A stretch of 64,000 nucleotides of DNA, taken from Pseudomonas costantinii. Lineage in GTDB: Bacteria; Pseudomonadota; Gammaproteobacteria; Pseudomonadales; Pseudomonadaceae. The stretch spans positions 496,001 through 560,000 of the forward strand of contig NZ_MDDR01000034.1 in NCBI RefSeq assembly GCF_001870435.1, in the 5' to 3' direction. The first letter of the stretch is position 1; each line of letters starts with the position of its first letter. The notes beneath the pieces are model-generated. The model did no database searches. It had not been told where the DNA came from and worked only from the letters and a program-made list of their open reading frames with translations. A program made the position numbers and the translations under genes. Below are positions 19,555 through 28,661 of this stretch, in pieces.

Positions 19555-20043
19555 ATGGCTGTTGATATTTTCATCAAGATCGGCGACATCAAGGGCGAGT
19601 CCATGGACAAGGCCCACAAGGACGAAATCGATGTATTGAACTGGAGCTGGGGCATGGCCCAGTCCGGCAACATGCACGTCGGCGGTGGTGGCGGCGCGGG
19701 CAAGGTGAATATCCAGGACCTGTCGCTGACCAAGTACGTCGACAAAGCCTCGCCCAACCTGATGATGCACTGCGCCAGCGGCAAGCACATCGACAAGGTC
19801 AAGCTGACCGTGCGCAAGGCCGGTGGCGAGAGCCAGGTCGAGTACATGGTGATCAACCTGGAAGAAGTGCTGGTGACCTCGCTGAGCACTGGCGGTTCGG
19901 GCAGCGATGACCGCCTGACCGAAAACGTGACCCTGAACTTCGCCCAAGTGATGGTCGACTACCAGCCGCAGAAAGCCGACGGCACCAAAGACGGCGGCGC
20001 GATCAAGTTTGGCTGGAATATCCGTTCCAACACCAAGCGCTGA
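19555..20043 (+). CDS. hcp1: Hcp, T6SS inner tube protein
   Basis: 162 residues from the ATG at 19555, with AGGGAG seven bases upstream. An in-frame start at 19528 lacks a ribosome site. The sequence AVDIFIKIGDIKGESMDK followed by VLNWSWGM is typical of Hcp1. A Gly-rich loop (VGGGGGAGK) precedes QDLSLTKYVDKASP. Hcp hexamers stack into the tube, are secreted, and chaperone small effectors. Unlike P. aeruginosa, no tagJ gene follows. Confidence 0.98.
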   Translation: MAVDIFIKIGDIKGESMDKAHKDEIDVLNWSWGMAQSGNMHVGGGGGAGKVNIQDLSLTKYVDKASPNLMMHCASGKHIDKVKLTVRKAGGESQVEYMVINLEEVLVTSLSTGGSGSDDRLTENVTLNFAQVMVDYQPQKADGTKDGGAIKFGWNIRSNTKR

Positions 20044-20121
20044 TAGCCCTGGCGGCCGTGGCTCTACGCCACGGCCCCAGGCATTTTGTTCCTCTCGCAA
20101 CCCGTCCGTGGAGCTGCTTTG

Positions 20122-20637
20122 GTGGTAACTGAAATCGCTTCCCGCGACCGTCTGCAACCGTCCCTGCTGGACCGGTTGACTGACGACGACCCGACCAACC
20201 CCAAGGAAAGCGCCGACAAACGCGTGCTGTCCCTGACCCAATTGAAAGCCTCGGTTCTTCGTGACCTGGCGTGGCTGCTCAACACCACGTCGTTGCTGGA
20301 TGCCGATGCCACGCTGCACACCCCGGCCGGAACCTCGGTGGTCAATTACGGCCTGCCGGCACTCGCAGGCAACAGCGTTTCCAGTGTCGATATCAAGGCT
20401 CTGGAAGCCCTGATCTACCAGGCGATCGCCACGTTTGAGCCACGTATTTTGCGCCACACCTTGCGCGTCAAAGCCCGCGTCGACCATGGCGAGATGAACC
20501 ACAACGCCCTGAGTTTTGAGATCGAAGGCGACCTGTGGGCGCAGCCGGTGCCGTTACGCCTGCTGCTGCAAACCGATTTGGACCTGGAGTCCGGTCATGT
20601 GCGCGTGGTCAACGCTGACCAACGGAGACGCCCATGA
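20122..20637 (+). CDS. tssE: TssE, gp25-like baseplate protein
   Basis: 171 residues from a GTG at 20122 that has GGAG eight bases upstream; the frame extends back to 20086 without better support. The protein has DRLQPSLLDRLTDDDP at the N terminus. The gpW/gp25 core follows with LRDLAWLLNT, VVNYGLPAL, AIATFEPRI and the end FEIEGDLWAQPVPLRLLLQTDLDLESG. TssE sits at the sheath base in the TssEFGK wedge. It overlaps the tssF start by 4 nt. Confidence 0.94.
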   Translation: MVTEIASRDRLQPSLLDRLTDDDPTNPKESADKRVLSLTQLKASVLRDLAWLLNTTSLLDADATLHTPAGTSVVNYGLPALAGNSVSSVDIKALEALIYQAIATFEPRILRHTLRVKARVDHGEMNHNALSFEIEGDLWAQPVPLRLLLQTDLDLESGHVRVVNADQRRRP

Positions 20638-22493
20638 ACCCGCGCCTGCTGGAGTTGTACAACCAGGAACTGCACCACGTGCGCGAAAGCGCCGCGGAGT
20701 TCGCCAAGGAATACCCGAAGATCGCCAGTCGGCTGACCCTGTCCGGTATGGACTGCGCCGACCCGTACGTCGAACGTTTGCTCGAAGGTTTTGCCTACCT
20801 GACGGCTCGCGTGCAACTCAAGCTCGACGCCGAGTACCCAACCTTCACCCATAACCTGCTGGAAATCGCCTACCCGCATTACCTAGCGCCGACGCCCTCG
20901 ATGACCGTGGTGCAATTGCAGACCGATCCGGATGAAGGCTCCCTGGCCAGCGGTTTCCCGCTGCCCCGCGACACGGTGTTGCGGGCTGCCTTGGGCCGTG
21001 AAACCCAGACCTGCTGTGAGTACCGCACCGCGCACCCGGTGACGTTGTGGCCGCTGCAGGTCAGTGGCGCCGAATATTTCGGCAATCCCGCCGCCGTGCT
21101 CGGCCGCCTGGCTGCCAGCGAGCCCAAAGCCAAAGCCGGTTTGCGCCTGACCTTGCGTACCGGCGCCGAGTTGCCGTTCAACAGCCTCGACCTGGACAAC
21201 CTGCCGCTGTACCTCAGCGGCGCCGATGAGCAGCCGTTTCGCCTTTACGAACAACTGTTGGGCAACGCTTGCGCAGTGTTCGCGCGCAAGCCCGGTGGTG
21301 ACTGGGTTGAACGCCTGCCGCAAGACGCGCTGCGCTCCCGAGGCTTCGACGACGCCGACGCCGCCATGCCCGTTGTGGCACGCGCCTTCCAGGGCTATCG
21401 GCTATTGCAGGAATACTTCGCCCTGCCCCATCGTTTCCTGTTCGTCGAATTCGCCGAGCTGAGCCGTGCGGTCAAACGTTGCGACGGCCAGGAGCTGGAA
21501 CTGATCGTGCTGTTCGACCGTCATGAACCAAGCCTGGAAGGCAGCGTCGGCGCGGCGCAGTTCATGCCGTTCTGCACGCCAGCCATCAACCTGTTCCCGA
21601 AACGCGTGGACCGTATTCACCTGTCCGACCGGGTCAACGAACACCATGTGATCGCCGACCGCACGCGGCCGATGGATTTCGAGATTCACTCGTTAAGCGG
21701 TATCACCGGCCATGGCACCGGGCCGGAACAACCGTTCCTGCCGTTCTATGCCGTGCGCGATCCGTCGCGCTACGGTCGTGACCAGGCGTATTACACCCTG
21801 CGCCGCGAGCCACGCGTATTGTCCAGCGACCAGCGCCGCAACGGCCCGCGCTCCACCTATGTGGGCAGCGAAACGTTTGTCAGCCTGGTCGACAGCCAAC
21901 AAGCGCCTTACCGCCACGACCTGCGCCAACTCGGTGTGACCGCGCTGTGCACCAACCGCGATTTGCCCTTGTTCATGAGCGTGGGCAATGGCAAGACCGA
22001 CTTCACCCTGGCCGATAGTGCCCCGGTGTTGGCCGTGCGGTGCGTCGCGGGGCCAAGCCGCCCGCGCGCCAGCCATGCCCATGACGCCAAAGCGTGGCGC
22101 CTGATCAGCCAGTTGTCGCTCAACTACTTGTCGTTGAGCGAGCAAGGCCAGGGCGCGGGCGCCTTGCGTGAACTGCTGCGTCTGTATGGCGACAGCAACG
22201 ACGCCGCCCTGCAATTGCAGATCGAAGGCCTGCGCGAAGTCAGCAGCAAAGCCGTGACCCGGCGCCTGCCGATGCCTGGCCCGATCGTGTTCGGGCGCGG
22301 CTTGGAGATCACCCTGGAATTCGATGAAAACGCGTTTCGCGGCACCGGCGTGTTCCTGCTCGGTGCAGTGCTGGAACGCTTCCTGGCACGCTACGTGTCG
22401 ATCAACAGTTTTACCGAGACGGTGATCCGTACCACCGAACGCGGCGAGATCATGCGATGGAAAGCCAAGCCCGGACGTCGTCCGACCCTGTGA
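20634..22493 (+). CDS. tssF: TssF, T6SS baseplate wedge protein
   Basis: 619 residues, standard for TssF/VasA. Landmarks are LLELYNQELHHVRESAAEFAKE at the N terminus, then ADPYVERLLEGFAYLTARVQLKLD, and YEQLLGNA in the middle. Two TssF and one TssG form the wedge core with TssE and TssK. It overlaps tssE by 4 nt and tssG by 37 nt. Confidence 0.97.
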   Translation: MNPRLLELYNQELHHVRESAAEFAKEYPKIASRLTLSGMDCADPYVERLLEGFAYLTARVQLKLDAEYPTFTHNLLEIAYPHYLAPTPSMTVVQLQTDPDEGSLASGFPLPRDTVLRAALGRETQTCCEYRTAHPVTLWPLQVSGAEYFGNPAAVLGRLAASEPKAKAGLRLTLRTGAELPFNSLDLDNLPLYLSGADEQPFRLYEQLLGNACAVFARKPGGDWVERLPQDALRSRGFDDADAAMPVVARAFQGYRLLQEYFALPHRFLFVEFAELSRAVKRCDGQELELIVLFDRHEPSLEGSVGAAQFMPFCTPAINLFPKRVDRIHLSDRVNEHHVIADRTRPMDFEIHSLSGITGHGTGPEQPFLPFYAVRDPSRYGRDQAYYTLRREPRVLSSDQRRNGPRSTYVGSETFVSLVDSQQAPYRHDLRQLGVTALCTNRDLPLFMSVGNGKTDFTLADSAPVLAVRCVAGPSRPRASHAHDAKAWRLISQLSLNYLSLSEQGQGAGALRELLRLYGDSNDAALQLQIEGLREVSSKAVTRRLPMPGPIVFGRGLEITLEFDENAFRGTGVFLLGAVLERFLARYVSINSFTETVIRTTERGEIMRWKAKPGRRPTL

Positions 22494-23500
22494 GTACTCT
22501 GGATGCGATGCATCAGGAGCCCTGGGAATACGATTTCTTCCAGGCGCTGCGGCGTATCGAGTGCGAATCGCCGGACCTGCCGCGCCTGGGCCATTCCCTG
22601 CGCCTGGCAGATGACCCGCTGCGTCTCGGGCAACAGGCCGATTGCACCTTCGCCCCGGCCACATTGGCCTCGGTCGATCCCGGTGGTGACGGTAAACCCG
22701 CACGGCTTGAGCAGTTCTTCTTCGGCCTCGGCGGCCCCAACGGCCCGTTGCCGCTGCATATCACCGAGTACGTGCGCGAGCGCCAGCGCAACAACGCCGA
22801 CAGCACCAGCAAACAGTTTTTGGATGTGTTCCACCATCGCCTATTGAGCCTGTTTTATCGCGCGTGGGCCGAGGCGCGGCCAACGGTCAGCCACGACCGC
22901 CCGGGCGATGATTACTGGTCCGCACGCCTCGCCGCCCTGAGTGGCCGGGGCATGCCGAGCCTGCTGAATCAGGGGCTGATTCCCGACACCGCGAAGCTGC
23001 ATTACAGCGGCCATCTATCAGCGCAAACCCGCTACCCGGATGGTTTGAAGGCGATCCTTGGCGAGTATTTCGGCCTGCCGGTGGAGATCGAAGAGTATGT
23101 CGGCCAATGGCTGGAACTGCCCGAACGCAGCCGCGTGGGTGTCAGCGCCAACAGGTTGGGCGTGGACTTTTGCCTGGGCAGCCATGTGTGGGACCGCCAG
23201 CATAAATTCCGCATTCGCTTGGGCCCCCTCAAGCTGGATGACTACATGGGCATGCTCCCCGGCCATCAGCCGTTCAACGAGCTGGTGGCCTGGGTGGCCG
23301 AGTACCTGGGCCATGAATTGGACTGGGACTTGAACCTGGTTTTGCAACAACCCGAAGTACCTGCGCTGCAACTCAACGGCCAGTTTCGCCTGGGCTTCAA
23401 CACCTGGCTCGGTCAACCCGAGCGAGACGCCAACGACCTAATCCTGGCCCGGCACTACGCCGACCACGCCACCACCTCAAGGAATCCAGAGCATGGGTGA
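22457..23500 (+). CDS. tssG: TssG, T6SS baseplate wedge protein
   Basis: 347 residues. The TssG pattern is seen in PWEYDFFQALRRIECESPDLPRLG, FFGLGGPNGPLPLHITEYVRER and FHHRLLSLFYRAWAEARP. I place the start at the ATG at 22457, inside tssF. A GTG at 22490 in the same frame would give the common 4-nt overlap with the tssF stop and is a fair alternative. The stop overlaps the clpV start by 8 nt. Confidence 0.95.
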   Translation: MESQARTSSDPVSTLDAMHQEPWEYDFFQALRRIECESPDLPRLGHSLRLADDPLRLGQQADCTFAPATLASVDPGGDGKPARLEQFFFGLGGPNGPLPLHITEYVRERQRNNADSTSKQFLDVFHHRLLSLFYRAWAEARPTVSHDRPGDDYWSARLAALSGRGMPSLLNQGLIPDTAKLHYSGHLSAQTRYPDGLKAILGEYFGLPVEIEEYVGQWLELPERSRVGVSANRLGVDFCLGSHVWDRQHKFRIRLGPLKLDDYMGMLPGHQPFNELVAWVAEYLGHELDWDLNLVLQQPEVPALQLNGQFRLGFNTWLGQPERDANDLILARHYADHATTSRNPEHG

Positions 23501-26156
23501 AATCAGTCGCGCCGCACTGTTCGGCAAACTCAACAGCGTGGCCTACAAGGCCATCGAAGCCGCCACCGTGTTCTGCAAACTGCGGGGCAACCCCTATGTA
23601 GAACTCGCCCACTGGTTTCATCAATTGCTGCAACTGCAGGACTCGGACCTGCACCGCATCATCCGCCAGTTCAATGTGGAACCGGCGCGTCTGGCTCGCG
23701 ATCTCACCGAAGCCCTGGACCGCCTGCCCCGTGGCTCGACCTCGATCACTGACCTGTCGTCCCATGTGGAAGAAGCCGTGGAGCGCGGTTGGGTCTACGG
23801 CAGCCTGATGTTCGGTGAAAGCCAGGTGCGCACCGGCTACCTGGTGCTGGGCATTTTGAAGACGCCGAGCCTGCGCCATGCGCTGCTGGGGTTGTCGTCG
23901 GAGTTCGACAAAATCAAGGCCGAAGCCCTGAGTGAGCGTTTTGACGAGTACGTCGGTGACTCGCCGGAAAATGCCCTCAGCGCCAGCGATGGTTTCAACG
24001 CCGGTGCCGTTCCGGGCGAAGCCAGTGGCGCCATGGCGCCGAGTGCGATGGGCAAGCAGGAAGCCCTCAAACGCTTCACTGTCGACCTGACCGAACAGGC
24101 GCGCAGCGGCAAACTCGACCCGATCGTTGGGCGTGATGAAGAGATCCGCCAACTGGTGGACATCCTGATGCGCCGCCGCCAGAACAACCCGATCCTCACG
24201 GGTGAAGCCGGTGTCGGCAAAACCGCCGTGGTCGAAGGTTTCGCCCTGCGCATCGTCGCCGGCGACGTGCCACCCGCACTGAAAGACGTGGAATTGCGCA
24301 GCCTCGACGTGGGCCTGCTGCAAGCCGGCGCCAGCATGAAAGGCGAGTTCGAACAGCGCCTGCGCCAGGTCATCGAAGACGTCCAGGCCTCGCCCAAGCC
24401 GATCATTTTGTTTATCGACGAGGCCCATACGCTGGTGGGTGCCGGTGGCGCTGCCGGTACCGGCGACGCGGCCAACCTGCTCAAGCCAGCCTTGGCGCGC
24501 GGCACCTTGCGTACTGTGGCCGCCACTACGTGGGCCGAGTACAAGAAACACATCGAGAAAGACCCGGCCCTGACCCGCCGCTTCCAAGTGGTACAGGTTG
24601 CCGAGCCGTCGGAAGACAAGGCGCTGCTGATGATGCGCGGCGTGGCCTCGACCATGGAAAAACACCATCAGGTGCAGATCCTCGACGAAGCCCTGGAAGC
24701 CTCGGTGAAGCTGTCGCACCGCTACATCCCGGCGCGCCAATTGCCGGACAAATCCGTGAGCCTGCTGGACACCGCCTGCGCGCGCGTCGCCATCAGCCTG
24801 CACGCGGTACCGGCGGAAGTGGACGACAGCCGTCGTCGCATCGAAGCCCTGGAAACCGAGCTGCAAATCATCGCCCGCGAACATGCCATCGGTATTGCGA
24901 TTGGCACACGCCAGAGCAACAGCGAAGCCTTGCTGAGTGCCGAGCGCGAACGCCTGGCTACCTTGGAGAGCCGCTGGGCCGAAGAGAAAACGCTGGTAGA
25001 CGAGTTGCTCGCCACACGTGCGACGTTGCGCGAAAAGGCTGGGGCCGTAGACAGTGGTGACGACGCCTTGCGCGAGCAATTGGTCGACCTGCAACAACGC
25101 CTCAGCGCCCTGCAAGGCGAAGCCCCTCTAATCCTGCCGACCGTGGATTATCAGGCCGTCGCTTCGGTGGTCGCCGACTGGACTGGCATCCCGGTAGGCC
25201 GCATGGCCCGCAACGAACTGGAAACGGTGCTCAACCTCGACCAGCACCTGAAAAAACGCATCATCGGCCAAGACCACGCGTTGCAGATGATCGCCAAGCG
25301 CATCCAGACTTCCCGCGCGGGCCTCGATAACCCGAGCAAGCCGATTGGCGTATTTATGCTGGCCGGCACCTCCGGCGTGGGCAAGACCGAAACCGCCCTG
25401 GCCCTGGCCGAAGCCATGTACGGCGGTGAGCAGAATGTCATCACCATCAACATGAGCGAGTTCCAGGAAGCCCACACCGTGTCGACCCTCAAGGGCGCGC
25501 CACCGGGCTATATCGGCTACGGCGAAGGCGGTGTGCTGACCGAAGCGGTGCGGCGCAAACCCTACAGCGTGGTGTTGTTGGACGAAGTGGAAAAAGCCCA
25601 CCCGGACGTGCACGAGATCTTCTTCCAGGTGTTCGACAAGGGCGTGATGGAGGACGGCGAAGGTCGGGTGATCGACTTCAAGAACACCCTGATCCTGCTG
25701 ACCACCAACGCCGGTACCGAGCTGATTTCCCGCGTCTGCAAAGACCCGGCAAACATCCCCGAACCCGAGGAAATCGCCAAGGCCCTGCGTCAGCCGTTGC
25801 TGGAGATTTTCCCGCCGGCCTTGCTCGGCCGCCTGGTGACAATCCCTTACTACCCGCTGAGCGATGAGATGCTCAAGGCGATCACTCGCCTGCAACTCAA
25901 CCGCATCAAGAAGCGTGTGGAGAATACGCACAAAGTCGCCTTCGACTACGACGACACAGTGGTCGACTTGATCGTCTCGCGCTGCACCGAAACCGAAAGC
26001 GGTGGCCGCATGATCGACACCATCCTCACCAACAGCCTGCTGCCGGACATGAGCCGTGAATTCCTCACACGCATGCTCGAAGGCAAGGCGCTGGCGGGCG
26101 TGCGGATCAGCAGCCGGGATAACGAATTGCACTACCAGTTCAGCGACGCGGCATAA
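23493..26156 (+). CDS. clpV: ClpV (TssH), AAA+ ATPase that recycles the contracted sheath
   Basis: 887 residues with the ClpB-like plan. An N domain (about 1-165) is followed by AAA1 with Walker A GEAGVGKT at 237-244 and Walker B ILFIDEAH, a coiled-coil middle region (about 445-555), and AAA2 with Walker A GTSGVGKT at 625-632 and VVLLDEVEKAHPDV. The T6SS context and N domain separate it from housekeeping ClpB. It extracts TssC from contracted sheaths. A TGTGGGAGC-type repeat lies just after its stop. Confidence 0.97.
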   Translation: MGEISRAALFGKLNSVAYKAIEAATVFCKLRGNPYVELAHWFHQLLQLQDSDLHRIIRQFNVEPARLARDLTEALDRLPRGSTSITDLSSHVEEAVERGWVYGSLMFGESQVRTGYLVLGILKTPSLRHALLGLSSEFDKIKAEALSERFDEYVGDSPENALSASDGFNAGAVPGEASGAMAPSAMGKQEALKRFTVDLTEQARSGKLDPIVGRDEEIRQLVDILMRRRQNNPILTGEAGVGKTAVVEGFALRIVAGDVPPALKDVELRSLDVGLLQAGASMKGEFEQRLRQVIEDVQASPKPIILFIDEAHTLVGAGGAAGTGDAANLLKPALARGTLRTVAATTWAEYKKHIEKDPALTRRFQVVQVAEPSEDKALLMMRGVASTMEKHHQVQILDEALEASVKLSHRYIPARQLPDKSVSLLDTACARVAISLHAVPAEVDDSRRRIEALETELQIIAREHAIGIAIGTRQSNSEALLSAERERLATLESRWAEEKTLVDELLATRATLREKAGAVDSGDDALREQLVDLQQRLSALQGEAPLILPTVDYQAVASVVADWTGIPVGRMARNELETVLNLDQHLKKRIIGQDHALQMIAKRIQTSRAGLDNPSKPIGVFMLAGTSGVGKTETALALAEAMYGGEQNVITINMSEFQEAHTVSTLKGAPPGYIGYGEGGVLTEAVRRKPYSVVLLDEVEKAHPDVHEIFFQVFDKGVMEDGEGRVIDFKNTLILLTTNAGTELISRVCKDPANIPEPEEIAKALRQPLLEIFPPALLGRLVTIPYYPLSDEMLKAITRLQLNRIKKRVENTHKVAFDYDDTVVDLIVSRCTETESGGRMIDTILTNSLLPDMSREFLTRMLEGKALAGVRISSRDNELHYQFSDAA

Positions 26157-26177
26157 CGACAGATGGAATACGGTCAG

Positions 26178-26205
26178 TGTGGGAGCTGGCTTGCCTGCTC
26201 CCACA
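26178..26205. repeat. REP-type palindrome between clpV and vgrG
   Basis: The 9-bp arms TGTGGGAGC and GCTCCCACA flank a 10-base loop. The same family occurs at 55581-55608. It lies in the 94-bp gap between clpV and vgrG and may mark a processing point in the mRNA. Confidence 0.8.
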
Positions 26206-26250
26206 GTTGATCCAGTTCCGTCAGTGACGACGACATTTACGGGTTAACCG

Positions 26251-28197
26251 ATGCCATTCAACCAAGCCTCACGCCTGGCCAAAATCACCAGCCCCCTCGG
26301 GCCGGATGTGCTGTTGCTCAATGAAATGGACGGCGGCGAAGAGCTGGGCAGGCTGTTCAACTATGAGCTGCAACTGACGTCCCTGGACGCCAACATCGAC
26401 CTCAACCAATTGCTCGGCAAAGCGATGAGCGTGGGCGTGCAACTGGCGGACGGTGGCGAGCGGCACTTTCACGGCATCGTTGCGCGCTGCAGCCAGAACA
26501 TCGACCAGGGCCAGTTCGCCAGTTACCAGGTGACACTGCGCCCGTGGTTTTGGCTGCTGAGCCGCACCTCGGACTGCCGGATTTTCCAAAACCTGAGCAT
26601 CCCGCAGATCATCAAGCAGGTGTTCCGCGACCTGGGTTTTTCCGACTTCGAAGACGCCCTGAGCCGACCGTACCGCGAGTGGGAATACTGCGTTCAGTAC
26701 CGCGAGACCAGCTTCGATTTCGTCAGCCGCTTGATGGAACAAGAAGGTATCTATTACTTCTTCCGCCATGAGCAGGACCGTCATGTGTTGGTGTTGGCCG
26801 ACGCCTATGGCGCCCACACCACGGTACCGGGCTACGCGTCGATTCCGTATTACCCCAAGGACGAACAGCAGCGCGAACGCGACCATATGCACAACTGGCA
26901 CCTGGCGCACGAAGTGCAACCCGGTTCACTTGAGCTCAATGACTATGACTTCCAACGCCCCAGCGCCAGCATCGACGTGCGCTCGGCGATGCCGCGCCCG
27001 CACACCGCCGGCGACTATCCGCTGTACGACTACCCCGGCACCTACGTGCAAAGCGCAGACGGCGAACACTACGCACGCACCCGCATCGAAGCCCTGCAAA
27101 CCCTGCATGAACAGATCGAGTTCAGCGGCAATGCGCGGGGCCTGGGTTCGGGCCATTTGTTCAGCCTCACCGGCTTCAGCCGCCAGGACCAGAACCGCGA
27201 ATATCTGATCGTCGGCTGCCGCTATTACATCGTCCAGGAAAGCCTGGAAAGTGGCGGTGGCTCAGGCTCGGCGCAGTTCGAAAGCAGCCTCACCTGCATC
27301 GACGCCCAGCAAAGCTTTCGCCCTCTGGCCAGCACGCACCGCCCCATCGTCAAAGGCCCGCAAACCGCGTTGGTGGTCGGCCCCAAAGGCGAGGAAATCT
27401 GGACCGATCAGTACGGCCGCGTGAAGGTGCATTTCTACTGGGACCGTCACGACCAATCCAACGAAAACAGCTCGTGCTGGATACGTGTGTCGCAATCCTG
27501 GGCCGGGAAAAACTGGGGCTCGATGCAGATTCCACGCATCGGCCAGGAAGTGATTGTGAGCTTTCTTGAAGGTGACCCGGACCGACCGATCATCACTGGC
27601 CGGGTGTACAACGCCGAGCAGACCGTGCCTTACGATCTGCCGGAGAACGCCACCCAGAGCGGGATGAAAAGCCGTTCGAGCAAGGGCGGCACGCCGGCCA
27701 ACTTCAATGAAATCCGCATGGAGGACAAGAAGGGGCTGGAGCAGCTGTACATCCATGCCGAGCGCAATCAGGACATCGTGGTGGAAGTGGATGAAAGCCA
27801 TTCGGTGGGGCATGACCGTAACAAGAGCATCGGCCACAACGAGACGGTGACGATTGGTAATAACCGTGTGCGAGTGGTGCGCAACAACGACACCGTGCTG
27901 GTGGGCGGGGCCAAGTCTGATAGCGCTGCCACCACCTATACCGTAGAGGCGGGCGACAGCATTCGCCTGGTGTGCGGCGACAGCGTGATTGAGCTGAAGG
28001 CGGGCGGAGACATCAACCTGACCTGTGCTTCGTTCAACCTGTTTTCCTCGGGTAGCAGCAAGATCCAGACAAAAGGCAAACTGGATATCAACCTGGGCAG
28101 TGACAAGGGCACCTCGCCCGGTAATCAGGGCAAGCAAGCCACGATCCACAACGCCGTCGAGTCAAAATTCCCCGGCAAGCCCGGCGCCGGTCAATAA
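26251..28197 (+). CDS. vgrG: VgrG, T6SS spike protein
   Basis: 648 residues. The gp27-like N-terminal part starts NQASRLAKITSPLGPDVLLL and contains REWEYCVQYRETSFDFVSRLMEQEGIYYFF. The gp5 OB-fold (GPKGEEIWTDQYGRVKVHFYWDR, CWIRVSQSWAGKNWGSMQIPRIGQEV) and a beta-helix region (from about GHDRNKSIGHNETVTIGNN) follow. The C-terminal tail is short, so I see no extra effector domain. It trimerises as the spike and should receive the PAAR tip of the Rhs effector two genes downstream. Confidence 0.97.
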   Translation: MPFNQASRLAKITSPLGPDVLLLNEMDGGEELGRLFNYELQLTSLDANIDLNQLLGKAMSVGVQLADGGERHFHGIVARCSQNIDQGQFASYQVTLRPWFWLLSRTSDCRIFQNLSIPQIIKQVFRDLGFSDFEDALSRPYREWEYCVQYRETSFDFVSRLMEQEGIYYFFRHEQDRHVLVLADAYGAHTTVPGYASIPYYPKDEQQRERDHMHNWHLAHEVQPGSLELNDYDFQRPSASIDVRSAMPRPHTAGDYPLYDYPGTYVQSADGEHYARTRIEALQTLHEQIEFSGNARGLGSGHLFSLTGFSRQDQNREYLIVGCRYYIVQESLESGGGSGSAQFESSLTCIDAQQSFRPLASTHRPIVKGPQTALVVGPKGEEIWTDQYGRVKVHFYWDRHDQSNENSSCWIRVSQSWAGKNWGSMQIPRIGQEVIVSFLEGDPDRPIITGRVYNAEQTVPYDLPENATQSGMKSRSSKGGTPANFNEIRMEDKKGLEQLYIHAERNQDIVVEVDESHSVGHDRNKSIGHNETVTIGNNRVRVVRNNDTVLVGGAKSDSAATTYTVEAGDSIRLVCGDSVIELKAGGDINLTCASFNLFSSGSSKIQTKGKLDINLGSDKGTSPGNQGKQATIHNAVESKFPGKPGAGQ

Positions 28198-28212
28198 CGA
28201 GATTTCTTCGCC

Positions 28213-28647
28213 ATGAATTACCTGATTAACGAAGCCCAGTTCACCCTGCCCGATGCCGAGGTACAGGACACCTCGATCAACATTCTCAAGTTCGCCAAAC
28301 TGGGCACCACACTGGTGGTCAGCCGCAGCCCTTTGGCGGACGGCGAGGACCTGCAAAGCAACTTCGAGGGCCAGCTGAAGAAGCTCGAACAGCAGGTCAA
28401 AGACCTTCGCTATTCGCCGGCGCAAGCCGTCAAAGTCGGCCCGGCGCAGGATATCGACGCCTTTGAGGTGCAGAACCGGTTCAACAAAGGCAGCGACAAC
28501 ATTTATCAGTATCAATTGGCGATGCAGATACCCGGCACCCGCCGTCTGATCGCCCTGAGTTACGTCAAGACCCAGCCCCTGGGGCCTGCCGAAGCGGCGC
28601 ACTGGGCAACGCTTAAAAACACCCTCAACTTCCTCGCCGCACCTTGA
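28213..28647 (+). CDS. EagR/EagT-type T6SS effector chaperone (DcrB/DUF1795 family)
   Basis: 144 residues, no signal peptide. The pattern YLINEAQFTLP...DTSINILKF at the N terminus, then RRLIALSYVKTQPLG near the C terminus, fits the DUF1795/DcrB-like Eag chaperones. These bind the N-terminal membrane helices of PAAR and Rhs effectors in the cytoplasm and hand them to VgrG. It is 15 bp downstream of vgrG and 14 bp upstream of the PAAR-Rhs gene, the standard place for such a chaperone. Confidence 0.88.
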   Translation: MNYLINEAQFTLPDAEVQDTSINILKFAKLGTTLVVSRSPLADGEDLQSNFEGQLKKLEQQVKDLRYSPAQAVKVGPAQDIDAFEVQNRFNKGSDNIYQYQLAMQIPGTRRLIALSYVKTQPLGPAEAAHWATLKNTLNFLAAP

Positions 28648-28661
28648 GCCGAGCCTGAGCC

